Origin: Holothuria scabra | Lineage: Eukaryota > Echinodermata > Holothuroidea > Aspidochirotida > Holothuriidae | NCBI GenBank assembly: GCA_037179385.1 | Contig: CM074179.1 | Span: 72,778,719-72,842,718 of the forward strand | Length of the DNA: 64,000 nucleotides | Direction: 5' to 3' | Program-made: the position numbers and the translations under genes | The notes under the pieces: generated by a model | What the model saw: only the letters and a program-made list of their open reading frames with translations | Databases searched by the model: none | Told to the model about the DNA's origin: nothing | Part shown: positions 12,481-25,549 of the stretch, in pieces | Layout of the letters: the number at the start of each line of letters is the position of its first letter | Numbering within the stretch: position 1 is the stretch's first letter

Positions 12481-12494
12481 CCTTCTGTCATCAT
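12481..12494 (-). CDS. ARHGAP39: ARHGAP39-like gene, proposed first coding exon (14 nt)
   Basis: Two consecutive ATG codons are followed by ACA GAA GG and then the donor GTAAGA. The exon ends with two bases of a codon. The WW exon at 8341 starts with the missing third base, so splicing gives Gly directly before the Gln-Val-Glu-Trp of the WW domain. Vertebrate ARHGAP39 has a longer N terminus before the first WW, so an additional or alternative exon is possible. The evidence is phase agreement, the donor and the position next to GC-richer DNA at 12590-12660. It is a prediction without transcript support. Confidence 0.5.
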
Positions 12495-12700
12495 GGGAAT
12501 TAAAATAATATCCTCGAATTAATCCTAAATTAAGTCACGAATGACAAATTATCGCTACGGAAATACGTCCATCGCACTACTGTCTCGCCTTCAAACATAT
12601 GATGTCGTTTATGTAAATGAGGGCGAGGCAGCGTCTGCTATGCTGGGCATTCCATCCAACGCAACATAAAGTATAAACATTACATATTTCCTCTTTTTTT
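12495..12700 (-). promoter_or_regulatory. Possible promoter/5' UTR of the ARHGAP39-like gene
   Basis: The block around 12590-12660 is richer in CpG (CATCGCAC, CTCGCC, GGGCGAGGCAGCG) than the surrounding AT-rich DNA and lies 100-170 bp upstream of the proposed start. There is no TATA box at a clear distance. This is inferred from position and composition only. Confidence 0.3.
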
Positions 12701-13619
12701 GTTGTCTAAGAAAAGATCAACGTAGATGCGATGACGTTGAATTATTCCAGATTATTTTATCTCAAAATTATAGAAAAGAAAATGATCACGAAAATTGCGA
12801 TTTTTTTTTTGAGGATTCCATTAGCAAAACTATGTGTCAATCTCTCGGAACTTGTTCTATAAACACTCAGATGGGCACTTCTAGCAAGGGGAGGATTTTC
12901 TAAAAGTATGCCTTGAGAAGGTTACCATGTTTTACAACAAGAAACGAAACGTGTAATTTTTTTTCAACAGTTCAAGGAAAATCCTTCTACTGTAATACCA
13001 TTAGTAAAAAAGTGAAATAAAAATCTACAGACGTAGCCATACACGCACAATTATATAGGTGATGTAGCTCCATTCGAGTTCAATTATTAGCATACTTACC
13101 ATTGATATAGTAGACATATCGATTAAATAACGGTCGCCTATTCATGGAGGTGTCATCTGGGGCCAACATCTAACACCTCGATCTCTGTTGCATTGTATTG
13201 ACCATTAATTAACTTGGTTCATGGTAACTCCATGGTTGAGGACCCAGGAGACGGTGCAGATTGAATAAACTTTAGTGGGTAACGAGGCTCGGGGTGTAAC
13301 ATGATCTTAGCTAAAGAGCTACATCTTGCAGCATGCCCGCGATTCGATGTTGTATCTGGTCAAAGTGTAGGACGTTGAAATGAGCCCTGAGTGTTTAGCA
13401 TTTCAACTGGAAATACGGATACAGTACTGCCATTTTCTATTTTTTTTTTTTTTTTTTTTTTTGAAACTCTACCCCTCTGGAAGTATTAAGTTTCAACACC
13501 TTCGGTGTCCCCCCCCCCCTTTTTTTTTCTTCCTCTTTTTAGTTGAATACAAGGTAAAACTTTACTTACAAACAAAGAGAGAACTGATTCAACCTCTAAT
13601 ACAGTGAAAGGTGCTAGTT
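12701..13619. other. Intergenic DNA, no gene seen
   Basis: Contains a poly-T run (13440-13462) and a poly-C/poly-T patch (13509-13528). No conserved coding sequence. Confidence 0.5.
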
Positions 13620-13860
13620 AACCCCATTCGAGTGGCAGCTCACCTCCAAGACTGAGAGCGGTGAGAATTACTCCAAGAAGAGTAAAAATTTACTCTTCAA
13701 TGAGTGCTTCCAGTGATAACTCTTTTCTTGAGAGTGGTCCCTGTACGCACTGCATCAAGAGTGAAACTTGGCTCTTTTGGAGTGAATCATACTCTTCTTG
13801 GAGTGAACTTTAATATTGTCACACTTGAAACGAGTGAAACTTGTCTCCTTTTTTTATAAT
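13620..13860. mobile_element. ACTCT-rich foldback element, copy A (degenerate)
   Basis: A dense set of GAGTG, ACTCT and AGAGT motifs forms an imperfect palindrome centred near 13725. The central part (GAGTGCTTCCAGTGAT, then GCATCAAGAGTGAAACTT) matches the centre of the better preserved copy at 43510-43917. Termini are eroded and no target duplication was seen. Confidence 0.6.
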
Positions 13861-16772
13861 TTTTAGACGGTGTAAAGGATAGCCTATACGACGGGCAACT
13901 GTTCAGCGAGCAAAAGTATCTCTCTGTCCGAGGGCGCTATATGATTTTGTGAGAGCTTAATATTTTGCTCGGTAAAAATGCCCGTCTCAAAAACTCAGGG
14001 AACGGGCTCAGCAAGTGACATAGCATGCAGTCCAGAACAAAGTTATGTCAAATACGTGAAAAAGAAAAAGTCCTTTAGTCGACATATTTTTATTCAAGAA
14101 CATTGTTACCCGTCATAGTTCCCTACAAGTGCAATTAGTTAGATGGGGTTTAACGACACACTAACACGAATGTGTTACAAAGTGCCACCAAGTAAGAAAA
14201 ATTTACAATGTTGAGGACCTAAAATCGGAAAAGGGGGCAATTTCCACCATACAGATAGCAAAGCGGGGGTCGTGTCAAATATTTGTGTTAAGTTTACTTT
14301 CCTTGAGAAAGCCAATAATAAGAGAAGAATCGGTTTGTTCAAACAAAGTTGTAGGTCGGGCACGATGTAGTAGTTCTGGCGAATATGGGAGTATTCATAA
14401 CAGTCACCGAGAATGCGCCTGACTGTGACAGCACAATCACAGGGTATACAGTATGGTCTCTCATCCCTATGAAGTAAACAGGCATAAGTAAGGTAAGTCA
14501 GACCGCGATGTGGGCCCTAGTAAGAACCAAATCATCCCTCCGTTTGCTGAGGACTCCATTTCCCCCCAGTTCCTACCATAGGTTTTACTTGGTACAATTT
14601 GTTTTCGGGAAAGGAATCCCACAGTTCTTACCCCGGCCAATACACACGACAGGTTGACTATTTCAACAGCGTGTATATACCATGCAACTACTAGTTATCC
14701 GAGCAGGGTTTCCATCCTCAGGAAATTCATTTGGGATTCGAACTATCAGAAGGTTTTGAAAGCTGGGACATGAAATGTAACTTAATTAAATAATCAAGTC
14801 AGTAATTTGGGAATACCGAAACAGGACATTCAAACGTGGTTTCCTTTCTCCCATCCCCCTCTCAGAGCCAGCATCAGCGTCCGAAAATTGTGTGGACATG
14901 ATTAGATGGGGTGTTGGCTCAAAATTAACGCCTACCCCAATACCAAGGATCCAAATCTTGTGCTTTTGCCTGGTCGTTAATTTCCTCTTCCCTCCCTTTC
15001 ATGATTCCCAGAAGCGCTCCCATTGACTTCCCAGGTTTGGGGCCAAAATCATCTCCATCAACGTAAGAAATCACTCATGAACCCTACATTAAAGTTCCAT
15101 TTGTTAGTAGTATGCATTTGTGGTATCAATATATCATTTAAAACACTAGCAATATACAGTAACATTTGGAACTGGGGGTGGAGTTGGCGTGGTGGTTGAG
15201 CCTTGCAAGCTGGAGGTCTCCGGCGATCACGGGGAAGGGGATATGTCCCCCGATATTTTTTGAGGAGGGGGAATCATATCAAATGACCTCTCCACCCAAT
15301 ATTTGAGTCGTGAAGAAAAATATTTGTAACCAAGTTACTTTTTTGTTTTATACTGTAAGTATTGTGCGATTGATGTGACATGTCAGCATGAAGTCTTAAT
15401 TTCTGTTGCATGTTATATTGTTATTACCAAAATTTTCGCGCGCGTTCCTCAAAAGTAACATTTGGTTTAAATTGTTTATACGAGAATTTCAGACATAATT
15501 GAATAAAAGTATGTTTTTTTTAATAGTAATTCATGTGTCTACTAAAACATATTAAATCTATAACAGTTTTCATTTAGCTGCTGTTTGCTACTCCCCTAGC
15601 TTCCTCTTGGTTCGATTGTCCGAAGATGAGGTAAAATTTTGACATATACTTTGGCAACTAATGCATTTTTTTCCGCAGAGAAAAAACGCTTCCCTTGTAG
15701 AAAATACCTAACTGAGCCCATTCTTATGATACGCAAACATGAAAAGACAATATCACAGGCAATGGCTTTACAACACGCTTATTTCTTGTCAATAATTAAA
15801 GGCCTAACCCTCTTACCACAAAGAGTTCTAGTTCTCCTAACCGTCCTAGTACTGAAGTTCCTCCAACAACATACTGTATAAAAACCAAAACACATCTTCA
15901 TTCACACACAATCAAAGTTCAGTACTGCTTCAGACTGCTATAAAAGACCCCAAAACACTATCAGCACAGTTCATATAGAAATGAGCTACAGTAGAGCCAA
16001 TGCGCATCGTTTATGAAAAAAAACCTACAGAACTCAGCATTTCTTTAACTTGCTGTCAATCAAAGAGCTGCGCCAATTGAGGATTTCTGTAGACAAAAAT
16101 TGCAGTCTTTTTTTCTTTCTTGGGGGAGGGGGTTGACTGTATTAAAATAACATTAGAAAAGTCAGCAAATCAATATGGCACCCAGTTACTAATTCTTTTT
16201 ACGATGCTTCTTGTGAAATCTACTCCTTCGACTCATGACATGACTGTGTAAATTTGTGCGAGAGCATCAATAATAAAAGAGGGCGCTCTTCAATAATTCA
16301 CTTAAAGGTATCTGATAACTCCGAGAATTCGATTAAATGCTCGTTTATACTTTATGTAGGATCCTGTTTGCAATTTGATCAAACCCTGTTACTACAAGGC
16401 ATCGAGAAATTTGGCCAACGATGTAAACCCGACAATCCGTCGTCATTATCATTTGAGCTTGTAGTTGTTATATATTTCATATATTTTCAAGTTTTAACAC
16501 ATGTATGCAAGGGTGGTCAGCAATATTTGCAGGAGCTGTTTTCAATACTTTTCCAAATAAAGTGATCTGTATGCGAAAAGTCCAAGTAAAATCACCTTCT
16601 AGCGTAGCCAGTAGCATTTGGCCATCCCCCCTCCCCCACAAGAATGCGATTTTGCGTTTGGTCCAACAACGATTTTAATTCAAAAGAGATTATATATGGT
16701 ACCAGATTGCATGTAAGGGCTCAACTCAGCCTTTCATTTTTAAACCTTTTACAAGGGTCGGGTCCCATAGAC
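13861..16772. other. Intergenic DNA with scattered repeat debris
   Basis: No coding exon was recognised. A block at about 14127-14160 (TTAGATGGGGTTTAACGACA) recurs in altered form near 28920, suggesting a short interspersed repeat. A partial, diverged match to the TTAA MITE family (GTCAATCAAAGAGCTG) lies at about 16055-16110. Confidence 0.45.
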
Positions 16773-16953
16773 CAGTAGCGTAGCCAGGATTGTGTCATGG
16801 GGGAGGAGGGGGGGGATGGGATTGAAACACGACATGAGGGAAAGGTCTAAGGAGAGAGAGAGAAAAACAGCCGCTGTTTTACGTGTTTTTTGCATTTCAA
16901 GGTTGGGTCATGGAGGTTCAACCCCCAAAACCATACCCGTGGCTACGCCACTG
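16773..16953. mobile_element. hAT-like MITE (181 bp)
   Basis: Terminal repeats CAGTAGCGTAGCCAGG and, from the right, CAGTGGCGTAGCCACGG are flanked by an exact 8-bp duplication CCATAGAC (16765-16772 and 16954-16961). Related CAGTGGCGTAGC ends occur at 37618-37697, near 38508 and near 45740-45756. There is no coding capacity. Confidence 0.85.
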
Positions 16954-16961
16954 CCATAGAC

Positions 16962-19900
16962 CCCATGGATAGAGATGGTGTGAAAGAGCAAATTGCCTCC
17001 CAAATTTCTGCAAGATCTACATATCGGTCAGAGGTAAAGAAACATTCGGTTAGTCGTTAAACCTAAAAAAAATCTGGCATGCTTTGTATACACACAGTAC
17101 TCTTAAGCGTGGCCGGTTTACTTCAAAGGATTGCCAAAAGTTAAAAATTACATATAATAACGGTAAAACTTTCATGAAATTGTGACAGCCTAAACCTGAA
17201 TCGATTATTCGCTAACAACACTTTCCGCTCTTTGCAACATTCTGCCCGAAATGTTAACACATTGCTAGCTTGAAAGTTGCAAAACAGTTCTGGCATGTTT
17301 TCAACTGCCAGATTGCACAGACAGACGGGATAGAATACATATGCGTACAGTACCCAAAGGTTTGGCCCAAAAATGGCAGCTTAGGTACATTTGTCTGGCA
17401 ATTTTCTGATGCGGTAACTTGGACATTCCCTATATTGAAGGACATATTTCATTGCAAACCTACCGTATTGAAAAAAATCATTGCAAACGAAAGTTTGCAG
17501 AGCGGCTCTTTTTCAGATAGCCGGGAAGAATTAAAAAAAAAGAAATAACGACTGTCGATCGTCTACTTAATAAAGCCTGGGAAATGTCATTTCCGGCAGT
17601 CAACAGGAGGGGAAGCAGTTTTCAAAAAATGTCTGTACGCTCATCTGCACCATGTAATATTAGATCTCCTCTTAGACATTTTTTTAAAGACAGAATTAAA
17701 CTTTTTTGAGGGAGAATCCTCGACCCCACCCAATCTCACACAAACAAGAAATGAACTCATCGTTGGTGCACCTCTTACCTCTGTTGCCGCGAAAATGCGA
17801 TAAAACGATCATTTTCTATTATTTTTCCACTAGCAGTGCACACCTACAACTTTTTTGGGCAAAATCAGTCTCAATCCTTGATAAAGTCCGAGGCACCGTG
17901 CCCATTGAAACCCGCCCGGCAAATTTTTCAAGGGTGTCATAAAATTTTGTCTGAAAAAATGCATTAGTTTGCCAACTCTTTACATGTCGAGATACTGTGA
18001 AAAGTTAGTTTTTTTTACAATATTATACAATAGAGCTATTACAGAACAGACCTACTTCCATTCTTATACAAACCCGGAAAGCCATTTATCTGAAGGATCG
18101 GGTTTTTTTAAAAATTTATTTACGCTCCGCGTCAACTAATGGTGGCTCTTCTAATAAATATTCGGTTTAAAGCAATTGCACAGCTTAAGAGAAACCCTGT
18201 CTCCGTCTCTGAAATAATAATGTCATTTAAAGTGTACCTTTAAGTCTAAAATTTAAAAATGTAAAAGATAGAGCGTAAAAATGAATTCAAATGGCCCAAC
18301 TCCCATCTTTACTGGACATTCATGAGCTGAGATATGATATCTGAAGTTTACTACTCAATTTTAAATGGTACATTGGGTAATAATTTGTGATATCATTGTT
18401 GTACTACTCAAATTACAATCTTTGTATCTCTGTTTTTCTGAAAGTTACTGCATCTTGTTCCAATACGTGATAGCTCTCTTACACTTATGGGTGATGTGAT
18501 TAATTTAATTCTCTGGGTACAACATGCTATACAAGCAGGCAGGAAGCGTTTAAGATCATATAAACATTTTTAAATCTTAAATGGAAACAAAGCAGGTTAT
18601 GTGAGTTGTACAACAAGAGAATCACAAATGAATGCGCAAAAGTTAATATTATGGAACAAGCTTTGATAATGGGAATTTGATGAATAAGATTCATTTTGGA
18701 ACATTTAAAATTCTATACTTCAGGTACACTTTAATATCTAATGCCACAGTTTATTGTCCTAAATTAAAAATGAACAAACGATTTACCCAAAATATCACTC
18801 AGATAAGTTGGAAAAACTTACACACAACTTCTGGATCCTTGTATATCAGTTACCAAATAAATAATCGTTTCAAACTTTACACCTGAACACATGAATTATT
18901 TAGCAACTGGTTTTCAGCAAGGCAAGGCGTTGGTAGCTAATGAAGCGTCACGTGATAGACAGAGAGCTCATTTCGTCATTTTTCAGAGAGAACTCGTCGG
19001 TGACGTTAAAGTACGTAGAAGTACCACGTGGCAGGGTGTGGATGACACCCCGGGAAACTCATGTAAAAAAGGAACCAAGTCTTTCGTTTGCAATTTCTTA
19101 ACTGTCCGAGTACCTTAAAACATGATGATGGCGAAAAACAATTTCCAGCAACCCCTTTGTTACCAATGTATAGTTACAAGTGATGAACATATCATTTCAC
19201 TGACAAGTAGATGTAAAGGGACAAAGGGAAGACAGCTCCTTGATGGGACTGTAGCACCATTAAGGATCAACAGAGACAAAGGAAGGGGGACAGAGCAGGT
19301 GACATAAATGATGCCGACTTTTATGTTACAAAAACTTAACTTTTGTACATTTTCTTTCTGTCATAAAATTCCAAATTTTCTCCAATGTAAGCTCTTGACT
19401 TTGAAATAGTTTGTCTAAAATAAACAATTAAGTTTCGGAAACTTTTAAAATTTTATTGGAAAGCTTCAATTACTAGACCTTCAAGATAACATTATGCAGC
19501 AACAACAATCTTCAGTCGATCACTGTGCAATCATTCTCAAATTTGCCAACTTCGGAAGTTCAGATTCTTCCATGAGTAATCTCCAAACTTTTTAAATTTC
19601 TTATAAAAGAAACCCAGAATCCAGAAATGTCTGCAATACAAACTCCATAGCCACAAATATTTGTTTCAAAAAGGCAAAAATTTCGGCCCGCTTCGCCCGC
19701 CACAAATTAATTCCCTGATACAGTGGTGTTTACACTTCAAAGAAAACTCGGAAAATTTAGGTGCTTGCCCGTTCCCCTGAGGAAGCCTTCTCACCTCCCT
19801 GCGGCTTAGTTACTAATAACAAGCCTGAGAAATGCCATTTCCGACTGTCTGAGGGGTCCGATATTTTCAAAATTTCCTCTACGTTCCGCGCCAACTGACT

Positions 19901-20254
19901 GTTGCGCTCCGCTTAAACAGTCTTTCGGTCAAGACTTCAGGCAGGGAACCATTTACCTACCGTAAGTGCTTTCACATATACCTTTCATAAGTTACCTTTT
20001 AACCCTGTCAGTTGAATAGTCTTTGAGTAGATCGATTCTGTAGTAACTTGAAGAAAAAACGTTTTCAATGTTCTTCAGTTTGCAGAGGGTATATTTGTAA
20101 TGAAATTGTTGTCTACTGTAGCATGGCTGGAAAAACGAAGATTTCTACCTTTTTTGTGCCCAGTTTCATTTGAAAAAAAAAAATGGTTTATAGCATTTTT
20201 TATTTAAAAATCGCTCTTCCTGGTAGAAAAAAGGAAAAAATTTAGCATAAATAA
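16962..20254. other. Intergenic repeat debris
   Basis: No gene was recognised. It carries two fragments (17566-17600, 18066-18160) of the two-palindrome module and a longer copy at 19803-19925, all in the forward orientation (GGAAATG block before the GCGCC block). Confidence 0.45.
19803..19925 (+). repeat. Two-palindrome module, forward copy
   Basis: Contains GAAATGCCATTTCC, then ACTGTCTGAGGGGTCCGAT, then CGCGCCAACTGACTGTTGCG and CTCCGCTT. The same order recurs at 18066-18160, three times at 41661-42110 and at 44780-44880, and in reverse at 24225-24325, 40570-40660 and 46762-46858. Confidence 0.7.
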
Positions 20255-20800
20255 TTGGCTTATGATATTCTGCGAAACGAAACGAAACAAAAAAAATAAG
20301 TTTAGGCTACCAATGGAATAGAAAACTATAACGGATAACGGGAGGACAAAAATCAATCGGTCAAAGTATGCCTAGGCCTATGTACATATCTTTTGGTCTG
20401 TTTCGCAAAATATCATTAGCGTGGTGGAGTAATGATAATTTGCGAAACGAAACGAAATAGTCCTAGCCGCCGTTACACGGCGTACAGAGAATCCAGATCG
20501 GATTCTGATCCGATTTAAAATCCTTCCCATTAATTATTCTCTTTTTCCATTTATTTTACATTTACGCTCAACATAAACTTTTACACGGTGTTTCAGAACT
20601 GTAGATCAAATATCGTGTAGGCCTACTTATCTGCTGATGATATTTTGCGAAAAGGGGCAAAAATTATGTTCATAGGCCAAGGCCTACTTTGACCGATTGA
20701 TTTTTGTCCTCCCCGTATCGGTTATAGTTTCCTATTCCATGGGTAGCCTAAACTAATTTGGTTCGTTTCCTTTCGTGTCGCAGAATATCATAAGCCCAAA
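20255..20800. mobile_element. Foldback element with long inverted repeats
   Basis: The arm at 20262-20425 matches the reverse complement of 20636-20797 along about 160 bp, starting with GGCTTATGATATTCTGCG and including the block GGAGGACAAAAATCAATCGG. The central 210 bp repeat the motif TTTGCGAAACGAAACGAAA once more. There is no coding sequence and no clear target duplication, so the class is unknown. Confidence 0.7.
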
Positions 20801-23089
20801 AAATGTAACTTTGGTCAGTAGGGTAGGGTGAGGCGCATAATCCAAAAATTGCTCCGCCCCTCCCCCCATACACACACACACACACTTTCAAATTGCTTCC
20901 TACGTCACTGTCTATACACCTTGTTTTCGGGTTATTCACTGGTCTGTATGTTCCTCAAAATGTCGATGTCCTTATGGTACGATGTTTGGCAACTTAGGCT
21001 ACGCTTAGGTTAGGATAAGGATTTAGAGAGTAAAGGGCAAGAGCAGTACCCCTCCCCAAGCTTATTTGAAGCAACAGCTAAATATCACAATTTTCTTCTC
21101 ATTTCTCTTCACAGTATCCTTCATCATATTTTGTAACTTCAGTATTGTATATTAAAGATAAACCAAGCAGTTACTTCTGGTAAATTTCACATTTGAGGAG
21201 AAAACATTTTGTCACATGACTCTAAACAGCCAATCATGAAACAGGACAATCTACTACACTTATCCAAGTTGGGGTTGGGGGTTGAAGTTTAAGGCTAAAT
21301 CGCTGGGAACAACAAAATCTAGGGAAAATATTTAAGGGAAGACTGTAGGCCTTTTTAGAGGAGCACTTTTACTTGAAAATTACACCAATGGTTTGGCACA
21401 GTTTTGTCTAGAACTCGTCTCATTGACATTTCAGGTAATTTTTTGGGCAAATATTTTATCTCCGACTGCTGATGGACATGCTTTTGTCAAACGTCCAGCG
21501 GTTTGATCCTGTTTGCTTCGATAATAATACAATTATGTCGGACCTACTCAAATATTTCGGCTGGGTTAGCCCCAAACTAGTCTCGGTCAAGACGTTGTCA
21601 CACCTTTCCTACTACCAGAACTCAAATAGAGGGCGGTCTTTAACTTGACTGTTTTGCAGAGAAGTTTGCTTTCAGAAATACCTAATACAGAGTTGAGAAT
21701 TTCTGCAGCAGTTGAAGGCGTACTCCAAAAAGTAGCAGATGTTGTTTTATAACTAGTATTAGGGTCTTGACCAAGACTAGCGCGCAACATGCAGAGGTGA
21801 CGAAATACTTTTTTCTTGCGACATGAGACCAAACACTGCGACGAGAGTTCCCTCAGCAACATAAAGTCAATGTATAATAAGTGCATGGTCAAAAGGTTGT
21901 CGAAAGCAAATTAATTTTGTTGATTAAGATTTGAAATTGTTTTGTATGAAATAAATTGAACATTTGTAGTTGATAAAGACAAAGTTATTGGAAGTTTTCG
22001 ATTCTTTATAAATGGGGGCAGCATGAAGTAAATCGGTGGGGGTTCGGGAATTTCATATTTTATCATACCACGCACAGGATAAACTAGAAAAATTTTCCAA
22101 CACGAGGGCCAAACTAGTACGATAGGGGGTAAAAATGCACCCTCCAACACCCTACCTGTGGCTGCCTCTTCTCTAGCACGATGTACATTCCAGGAAGATT
22201 TGACAGGCTAACCTCGACACATTAAGAATGTTCATTGTGTAAAAATGGCCTCTTCATTGCATGACACTGTAAAAATATTCTGCCTCAATCCTCCCCCTGT
22301 CCTCTTTTATATCCGACATGGCTAACCTTCCCGGCCACCAGCCGACCTGTCCAAGTCCGACTTTAAGCCTCAGAAAAGGGTTATATGGCTCAAGATGAGC
22401 AAATCTTGGCGTCACCGGTGCTAGGGGGTGAGTGTCACGTTCAACAATCTTGGAGGCATTTCGACAAAAACTGGTGACTGAAGTTGACAGTCAATTCCCC
22501 CAGGACTGTCATGTTTAATTAAAATAACTCTCATAGTCTCCTTTTATAACATATATCCTGTTACAACACGGATTTACCGACAGAATGATTGGATGATTAG
22601 TCCTGGCCAACCTGACTATAATAACTCTGTTGTATGCGTGATCTATCTTCAGTTTACATGTTTTCTGTCCCATCCACTTGAAGTGGGTAAGCTTTATTCT
22701 TGAAGCCCATAACAGCTAAGACTCCCCACTAACTTTCGAGTGCTTCTTTTTGTAGTACTCTGCCTATCAGCATTTCCGCAAACCAAAAGGCTATGGACCC
22801 CAAGCTCAGTTTAAGCTTCCTCATGACAGGCAGATTTGTCATAGAGTAGACGCCTTTTTGGGGTTTACGAAACATTCATCAGAAAAAATAAAATTCCTTG
22901 GTAGAAAAGGCTTTTTAATTCTTCTTTTTAATTCTTAAGGCAACATCAAGCCAAGTGGTACTTTGAAACACCGATTGTGTCAGAGGCGTAGGGGACAGGG
23001 AGACATGGTACCCAGTTCAAGAAAGCACCTAGTCGGGAAAAGTATTCAATACCGCGCAGTTACATATAAAACCTGAAAAAAATTTGTTC
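20801..23089. other. Intergenic DNA, no gene recognised
   Basis: Contains a CA microsatellite (20871-20886). A 101-codon minus-strand frame at 21587-21892 shows no domain I can name. Short frames and repeats only. Confidence 0.45.
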
Positions 23090-23097
23090 ATTCCCAC

Positions 23098-25541
23098 CTG
23101 GAGTGGCGCCAGGATTTGCCCGACAGGGGGCCAAGCTCCCCGACAGGGGGGCCAGCATTTCAAGGCCCCGACAAAGATGGTGACTTAGTCCCGGTGGGAC
23201 GTGACTCTGCAGAATTTGAGGCGGGCGCAGCGCGCCGAAATTTTGGACTCTCTTTTTAACAAATACTTAAAAATCTGGAGTTTATTTTGAAGAAAAAAAA
23301 TAAAATTTTTGAAACAATTTTCACTTTTGGAAGGACCATAAAAAGTTGGGGTGTTTATTGAAGAATCTATCCTTCATATGGGCAAAATCAAAAACGTTTT
23401 GTACGCGACAGCTGAAATTCTGTTGAGGTTTTGCATGTAACAGTTCTAAGTTTACGTACTAAGGTCTCAAGACGAGACTAGAACTTTGCCCGAAAAGTTT
23501 TCCCTTTTTTAACGAAGATTTGAAAATTAGGAGCTTATTATATTGCAGAAATTTGCGGATTTAATATAAGAAAATTTGTCTGTTGCAAGGTTAAAATGAA
23601 AAATTTGGGTTCTTAATTAAGTGATATGCCTTTCAAGAGCAAAATTAGGTAGAATGTCGGGGTGATTTAAAAAGTTGGTTTTAAGTGCTGTACTGAGCAG
23701 CTGAGTATCCATCGATATAGGAAAATTTTGCCACTTTGAACAATCTGAAGCTTATATTGGGGGAAAATTGTAATTTTATGACAGACCTTTTTGTAAGAAA
23801 AATCAAGTAAGGGGTGATCTGTAGTTGTGTTGTGGTTACTGAATATCATCAGGCAGATTAAGGCCCTCGGACCATATTCGAAAATTTTCCCGCGGAAAAG
23901 TTTGGCTTCCCATATATTTGAAGTTTAATATCTTATATATTGAAATATATAGGCGTACAGGAGCGTTTCGGTTTGGGAGCGGGCAGAATTTGTCCCGAAA
24001 AATGTAATCCTGTCCGAAAGAGCACACAGACATTTTTGAAAAATTGAGGACCACCAGACAGCAGGAAAGGGCATTTCCCGGGATGGTACGGTAATTAGAA
24101 ACAAAGTAGTCATTGATTTGAGCTTTCTTTCACAATTGAAATTTCACCTTATAATACTGGCCCAAAACGAAGAATAATATGCCAGGATGAATTGTTTCGG
24201 TAAGTAATCTGTTCGGCCAAAATATCTAAGCGGAGCGCAACCACCAGTGGGCGCGGAACGTACAGAAAATTGTTAAACAATCTAGTCTTTCAGATTGTCA
24301 AACAGCCGGAAATGGCATTTCTCAGACTTGTAACTAGAAATGGAGCCATCGTTATTTTGAGCTTTCCTTTGAAATGAACGTTTAAATTCAACAGAAAAAA
24401 GGTCCAACTTGCTATAAGTGGATCAGAAAATTCCCAGATAAAAGGTACTGCTACAATTAGATGTAATGGTATTATCACTTTTTTTTGGGGGGGGGGGGGG
24501 TTGCTGTGCAACGGAATTGAAACCATATTAATGTGTTTGACTCTACTTGAAATCTTCGTTGTATTCAATTGCAAGATCCAAGATGAAATTTTCTACGTGA
24601 CTGCCCTAACCCCCCCCCCCCCCCCCAGACTATAAATGATTTTACTTCCGACGTATTTGGAAATATGTCACGTTACAAGGTGGTTTTAAATGAATTTTCA
24701 GTAAGACTTATGGGGAGACATTCTCACGCTACTGTTTATCATTATGTGTAGCTCAAAACATCCTGGCCGATTCTCATTACCGTTGCTAGAAGTCGGCTGT
24801 CGGGGCAGGCCAGATGGCAGATCATTGGGCACTGCATGCACCTGAACAACTTCTCGTCTGTTTTTCGTCAGGGAAATTCGGAATTGTGAGTTTCCTTGAA
24901 GAATATGGTCTTCTATTGAGCAAAACCAAGAAGACCGTGCGGATTACTGAAGTTTATAAGACCCGCATCTTTTATCAGTTTAAGATGGGCATTCAGATGA
25001 AGGTTCCCCGACGAAATTGGGTTTTCTTAACAAGAGGGGGAAGGGCAGTCTTCCTCGACGGGGACATGACCTTGAGGATTGGAGATAGGATGAGGGATAA
25101 CAGAGCTTGGATGAAGTGGTTAAAACAGATTTAGATAGGCATGAAAATACCGTTGCAAAAGAATTAAATAGTTCAAAAAGAAAAAAAGTTCATGATTATC
25201 CTTCCAGTAACTTCAGTCCTTTACCTTCATTTTAGGCCTCCCCGAAGGAAATTGCCGTCAGTTCCACGACGGGGAGGAGATAGGACAAGGCACATGAAAT
25301 GAGGTTTAACCGAGCAAAGAAGAAGTGATTGAAAATCGATTCTAATGTGTATTAAAATAGCATTTCAAAACAAAAAAATTTTACCCATCCAGTCATTTCA
25401 TTCCTTGTAGGCTTTTTTTCGTTTTCTTTTTATTATTTTTTTTTAATTTTTTTGGCCTCCCCGACGAAATGGCCGACCTTCGGTGGGCCAGTGGTCGACG
25501 GGGGGGGAGGGGCCCACCCCACCCCGCTGGCGCCACCCCTG
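23098..25541. mobile_element. hAT-like non-autonomous transposon (2.44 kb)
   Basis: An exact 8-bp duplication ATTCCCAC flanks the element (23090-23097 and 25542-25549). Terminal repeats are CTGGAGTGGCGCCAG and, from the right, CAGGGGTGGCGCCAG. G- and C-runs occur inside (24487-24500, 24609-24626). A reverse copy of the two-palindrome module lies at 24225-24325. The longest plus-strand frame, 24814-25134 (106 codons), shows no transposase motif and no domain I recognise; it starts M-A-D-H-W and is Arg/Lys-rich toward its end. Confidence 0.85.
24225..24325 (-). repeat. Two-palindrome module, reverse copy
   Basis: Reads AAGCGGAGCGCAACCACCAG, GGGCGCGGAACGTACAGAAAATT and, further on, CCGGAAATGGCATTTC. 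It lies inside the 2.44-kb hAT-like element, which shows that the module travels within transposons. Confidence 0.7.
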
Positions 25542-25549
25542 ATTCCCAC

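Noticed and set aside
16254..16565. A 103-codon frame as a gene
   Set aside because: No domain recognised, no Kozak context or splice support, and high AT content; too weak to call.
20632..20655. CTGATGA followed by GAAA in the foldback element
   Set aside because: No stem II can form between the two motifs; chance match.
24814..25134. The 106-codon frame in the hAT-like element as a transposase
   Set aside because: None of the hAT catalytic or dimerisation motifs can be seen; kept only as an observation.
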